From the NCBI GenBank assembly GCA_001939145.1, contig LSRX01001371.1:83578-147577 (forward strand): a stretch of 64,000 nt of DNA. Reading direction: 5' to 3'. This document shows positions 23,701 through 29,700 of the stretch, piece by piece; the stretch's first letter is position 1; each line of letters starts with the position of its first letter. The position numbers and the translations under genes were made by a program. The notes below the pieces were generated by a model. It was not told where the DNA came from. It searched no databases and saw only the letters and a list, made by a program, of their open reading frames with translations. The stretch comes from Symbiodinium microadriaticum. Lineage: Eukaryota > Sar > Dinophyceae > Suessiales > Symbiodiniaceae.

Positions 23701-26700
23701 ATTGACAAAGATGTCCGGTAATGAGGGCTCGTTAATCGGACCTGTGATGTACTCTGCTGCAAGACTTCATCTCCTGTCTCAAGCAGGACATGAGTGTACT
23801 GTGCGTCTGCCGGGTTTGAAATGAAGCCAAGCACCCGTCACCGTCACCAAAGCTTGTCTGCCAGCACGCATCGAACAGCAGAACTCGGAGTTGTAGTTCT
23901 TATGCCTCTAACATACAGTGACCACCACAACAGCGAGCACAGCCAGAAGAGGAATGGCGAACAGGAGCTCTAAACTCTAAGCAGACACGGCAAGAATAAC
24001 AAGATTTTCTGTCCTGCAGTCCTGCAGGCTCCAAACACTGAAGAGACCCACCAACAACCTAAGGTTCGGTATTCCGGTGGAATTCGCTCGAAGCCGAACT
24101 CACAAGGCTCCCCACCGCAAGGCCAAACAAAAGGCCCCACATGCGTGGGAGTTTTGAGTCGCCAGCAACAAGTGGGATCTGCTGCTGCTGGAATTCATCG
24201 CCGTTGCCGCAGTCTGGGCTGTACTGGGATGTCTGTGGCCCTTTTGGGGCACGGGTGTACATTAGCCTTCGCGACGGCTCTTGATAAAGTGAGTGCTCGC
24301 GGTTCTGCAGGGTTGCGACTTTTCTGAACCGAACACCGTTGATCACACGGCATGTCTGGAGCTTCCAGAGTGTGAAGTGCACACGGGCCTCTAGAACCTT
24401 CAGCCCCAGGGTAGATGGCTCTGAAAACATACTCCCCCAGCAGCGCTTGAGAGCACATTCCGGGATTCTTGGAACCCAGAAACATGATGAAACATGTGAG
24501 TTGCAACATTCAGGTTCTCTATCCCTGGAACCTGAAAGACTCCTGAATTCGACATTGTCGTTTCCGGCCACTGCATCCTCGCCGGGAGCAGCTAGGCCCC
24601 TAAGACCCAGTGTCCTGCAGGGGCAGTCCTGAGGCAGCTGCATGCCGCCGGCGCTCTCCTTCGGCCAGAACCGCCTCCGGGTGTGCCGTGGCGGTCAAGC
24701 CAAAGTATGGGAACGCTTAGTCTGCAGGGCTCTGCGCTTTGTTGCACTTCAAGAGTTTCTCGTCGGATCGCGGCTGGTCCACTTGAGGCTCAACGCGCAG
24801 AACTTCAGCAGTGGGACCTGTGCTTGTCTCGACATGACGGGTTCTGACTGTGGACCTAGAGGGGATGCAGCTTGTGTCAGAGATGCTGCGCTGGTAGGAT
24901 GTGGATTTCTTGATTGCTGCACACTAGTCACCACTCCTTGGAGCAAGTGCGTGGCATCATGGAGTTCGTCGGCTGTAGGTGCCGTGTCCTGGACTGAGTG
25001 TGTGTACCAGTGACGAATCACAAACTTAGTGCTCGGGCTTCACACCGGACTTGGGGTCATGTCCAAGTGGACGCGGAGCGAAGAGGCCGCGTGGGCCGCG
25101 TGCTGTCTCTCTCTCTCTCTCTCTCTTCTTGGCCTTGAGCTGCTCCGGGCTCGTGATGGGACGCTCGCTGACGCCCTGCGGCGGCAGCGGAGGCAGCGGA
25201 GGCATACTGTAGCGAGCGAAGCGAGCCACAGGAAGCAGCAGAAGAGAGAGCCGAGGGCTCATGGTGCGGCCCCCAAGTGCGGGACTTTCCAAAATCTAGC
25301 GCTGTCAGGCCTCCACGAACATGATGCCCCGGCCTGCGTCCTCCCAGGTTGGGCTTGAAGGGGCCCTCGTAGGCGACTTGCTTGGAGATGGTGGGCAATT
25401 CCAGTTCTCTCTGCAGCACAGCCCGTGCGAGTCTTAGCTCACTGAGACGAACAACGAACCGAAAGCTCGGGAGCAAAGATTTCATCTGGCTCTGTCGGAG
25501 ACATGACGAGGCCGAGAATTAACGGCTTGGGGCATCAGCAGGTCCTTCTTCACTTGCAAGGACTTTTGATCCTTTGGTCGAGCCTCGACGAGCAGATCCT
25601 CAAGACAACCAAATTTGGAGAGAGGAGTCAGGCGTGCACTCTTCTCGACTGGAGAATGGTTCCGTGCGCTTTGCAGAGGTGCTTGCATGCATCGACCAGG
25701 TCATGACCGTGACGGCGAAACAGCCAAGGGCCTGGCGATGATGTCTTGCTTGTAGAGCCTCAGTGGCTCGCGAGCAGTGGATGGTCCTTTGAAGAAGGTC
25801 TTTTCCTGTCCCCAAGCGCTTGAGGCGGTGCGTTTCACCGAATTCAGATGCGAGAGGCTCGTGAAACTCATGGCTCGATGCCTAACGAAGAGAAAACAGT
25901 AGAGCCTCAGTAGCTCGGTGGAGCATCTCCTAAGTGCACAACCCTAAGCCTCATCCAGCAAATCTAGGAACGTCAGATGTCTTCGCAGGAAAGCCGGAGC
26001 AACGATCGACAGATGGAGCAAGGGAATCGCACAGCTTGAGCACGTCAGTCGTAGTTTTCTTGCCGAAGGTATGGAAGCATCGTTTCAGTGCTGTATCCTG
26101 CGAACAGAACACACAAGAGATGACTGGAGCACGAGGCTGTGTCAGTGTAAGCCCTAGATTTGCAGCAATGTCCGGTGCAGAAGCTCCGTTCGTATGGAAG
26201 CAGTGACACAAAGGATGCTCATTGCATGGAGACTCCGACGCGCGAGCAATTTGTGGAGTGTCAGGTGATATGTTCTGGTTCCGCACCTATCTAGGGCAGG
26301 CCAAGCCACTCGATCATGTATGCCTTCACAGAAAAGCTCTTTCGGCCTCGAAGGGCACCGCACAGATGCAACAGCAAGCGTTGATCGCACACAAGAAAAA
26401 CATGTTCGCCTTGCCCCTCTTCTCGTCGGATCACACGGAAGAGGGACTCGATCGCACCTCTGTGCTTGCAGTGGATTTGCGCAGGGACAAACGTTGGCTT
26501 TGCAGGTCTTCGTGTCCATCACAGTGCCTAAGGGAAGGCAAAGTGAAAGGCTGAGTTCTGGCAACCCTTCTTCTAGTCCTTGAAATGAAGATCCTGAGCA
26601 CGAATGTCTCGGCGACCATGCAGCCATTCTGATGGTCAAGCAGCTTCATCAACTCACTGAAAGAAGGAATCACACGATGACAATCAATTTGAGTGTGTCT

Positions 26701-29700
26701 CGTTATTGAGGTGACCACAGCAGCAGGAAATGGTCAGCTCGAGAGTCATATCATGATGTCATGCCAACAGCGTTTATTTCAGGCAGTGCACTTGTGATCG
26801 AGACTCGCGTGAAACTCGCATATCATCGGATCTCTCCTATCGGTGCAGTTGAAAGTAGCCGCATTCTGAAGTTCCTCTTCGCAAGCGAAGGCGAATGCCC
26901 AAACTGCAGGGTCTAGGGATTTTCATCCGGCCAGGAGCCGACCGGGGAGCCGGCGGGGTGCTAGACCCGGATTCTCACTGGTCCCGTACATGGTGTGCGT
27001 CCTCAGAGATCTCAGAGCCAGCGACTTGAGGCTTCAGCGGCTTACTCCTACTACTGCTACTCACAGAGTCTGCTGGTGAAATTGACGAAAGATCCTCTAG
27101 CGCGCTCGCTCGGCAATGCATGGTTGTCTGAGGGCCAAGTCTCCTGTTTTTTGTCTTTGCTCAGCCTCTCTGGCCATGCTAGCTGCTACAATACAACCCT
27201 TAGCTGCAACTCCCAAAAAGCCTGAACTCCCAAAAAGCCCATTCAGGCTTTAGGGTTCCCGAACAAGACCAACGTAGACTGTACTGTGTCCTGAGCTTCA
27301 GCTCGCCAACCCGACCCCAACAGTGAGGATCTCGACGAACACCGCAACACTTGCCCTGCTTGGTGGTGCAGAACGAAAGGCACGGCCCCCAAAACATGCC
27401 AGCCCAAGACACGAAGCCGGTCCTCAGCTCTTCAAGTCCTTGAAAGCCCGAACCCCTCGAACCCCTAGACGGGCTGAAAGCTTCCAAGGGCCGATCTTAC
27501 CGGCTCCAGTCTGGCCGTAGGCGAAGATGGTCACCTGGGCGCTTCTCAAAGTGGGGTCTCCTTGGCCCTCCAGGTGGCTGCAGGGTTCAAAAGGCGGCTT
27601 CCGGAGGAGTCCTCTTGGAGTGAAAGAGTTGAGGGGCTTTGGAGTTTAGCGGGTTTAGGGCCGGAAGCTTCGTCAGACTCGGCTTCCAGAGACAAATGGT
27701 CTTGCGTCGAACACTCGTTCTGCCGGGTTTGCTTTCTTGACAAAGCATTCATGAGATTGACTTGCCGGCCAACTGGCAACCCAAAGCCCCGATCCAGAAC
27801 CGCGCAAAGGCCAACACGTTGGGCACAAACTCTAGAGCTGGCAGCCCACCCCGCGTAACTCCGGCTACTGCAGGTCGACTCCTTCTCCAGTACGTGAGCA
27901 TTCGTCTCTACATGGCAGGCTGCTGCTTTAGGATTTCGGCGGTTTGGGACTTTTCGATTCGGAGTGCAGGGCGATCCTCCGGATGCTCCGAAAAGTTCTC
28001 ACTGCACAGCGAATGGCGCATAGTTGCATGCTATATTCTGGCGGTCTGATCTGGAAGTGTGCTAAGACCTCGAGAATTCAGAAACTCATTGCCGGGAATG
28101 GTATTGACTCCGAAGATGTGTCGGCTCTTGCATCAAACATCTGCGGCTTTGCTGGGGATTGGGGATGAGTTCACTGCCTCGCTGCCTCGCTGCCAGCGGG
28201 TACTCAGGAGATTGTGGCATGGTATCGTATCCAGAAAGCTTAATGACTCTGTTCTCTATTCATAACTGCTATCAGATGGACAAGATTACACTACATTGTC
28301 TCAGCCTATCTGTGACCAGCTCCCAGGACCTGGGACCTGGCATTGTAGCCGTCCACCGCACTCTGGACCAAATCCTGACCTGAATCGAAACAAAAAACGA
28401 ACGCACCTTACCGCAGAACCCATCCGGCAGTGATCCATGCAGGAACCGAACCCTCACAACCCTACCATGGCTTACGATGCGCTAAATCTTGCTACTGCTC
28501 CTCCTCCTCCTCTTCCTCCTGCTCCTCCTCTGAAGATCCTGCTGGCCAGCATGAGAACCAGCACCACCATCGTTTGAAGTAGCTACGGATCACAATGCCC
28601 GTCGCAACGAAAAAGATGTCACTGAGAACGAAACAGAAACAACCCAGCGCCCAGTTCCAATTGTGGCAGAGTGTCATGCGACGTGTGCCAGTCTTCCAGC
28701 AAATAAAGACATCCGCCCAAAAGTGCGCAGCCGAGTAGAAAACAACGGGCTGCAGCACAACAGTGCATGCAACAGTAGATCTTGCTATGAGCAAAACCGC
28801 AAGCACACATGCTCTCTTCACCAGTGAGCCCCCTGCAGTCTCCGAAGACCTCTTCCTGCGAAGAGTCACTGCTGAAGACCTCGGGGTTGCAGCTACCTTT
28901 GACAGCTTCATGGACAGATATTCGGAGGGCTAGAATCTCCCAATATCCCAATAGGCACACCTACTTACCGAATGTGGGTTTTGTTTGTGTGTTGGCAGCT
29001 GGGCTCATTTTCTTCCAGTGGTCTGCCGATTTGGCATTTCCTCACTCAGTGAGGTACCTCGTACAGTAGCCGACGAGCCTCTGTATAGGTGGCCAAGACC
29101 CTGTAGAAGGCAGATAGGAGCAAGGATGCGGAGGCGGCAATCTTTAGGAAGACCGCTTTGATGAGGCGTGTATTAATGACGATGCCGAAGAACGCGAATC
29201 CCAGTCCCTGCCCTCGGTTGGACTCCTTGATGTAGCTTTCCTGAGTCACTCTCAGGGAACTGATAGCAACACAAAGTTGACTACTTCTTCCGCATGAATA
29301 ACGATTAAATGTCCCTCAAACTTCAACCTCCACTAGCAATGATCTAGTCTCAGTGAGGCGGACCAAGGTGTCATCTTCCATGCCATCCAGAGTCCTGAGC
29401 TGGTTGAGCAACTCCAGCAAGTTGTCAAAGGCATCAGATACGGATGCAGGGGGCAACAAGCAATTCACTCCCAACGGCAAGAAGATCAAAATCACGAACA
29501 AGAACTGGCTCACAATTACGAAGATTCCTATATTGCCGCCTGCCAAGTCGTCTAAATGCCCACTGAGGAATGCAACGATCTTCATGAGCACGAAGGCCCA
29601 ACTGCAGGCCGCAAAGCCTAGTGTTGGTGCAACGATGCACTCCAAGCTCGGAAGGACATCCATGCGCAAGCCGATGCAAGCCTCATGTATCTCCTTCAGC

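Noticed and set aside
27690-27720. Micro-exon ERVFDA as the missing kinesin F-D-R-V-F-D strand
   Set aside because: Attractive wording and position, but no exon for the following helix (up to DGYN) fits in the 160 bp before the P-loop exon, and a 20-nt exon cannot be supported.
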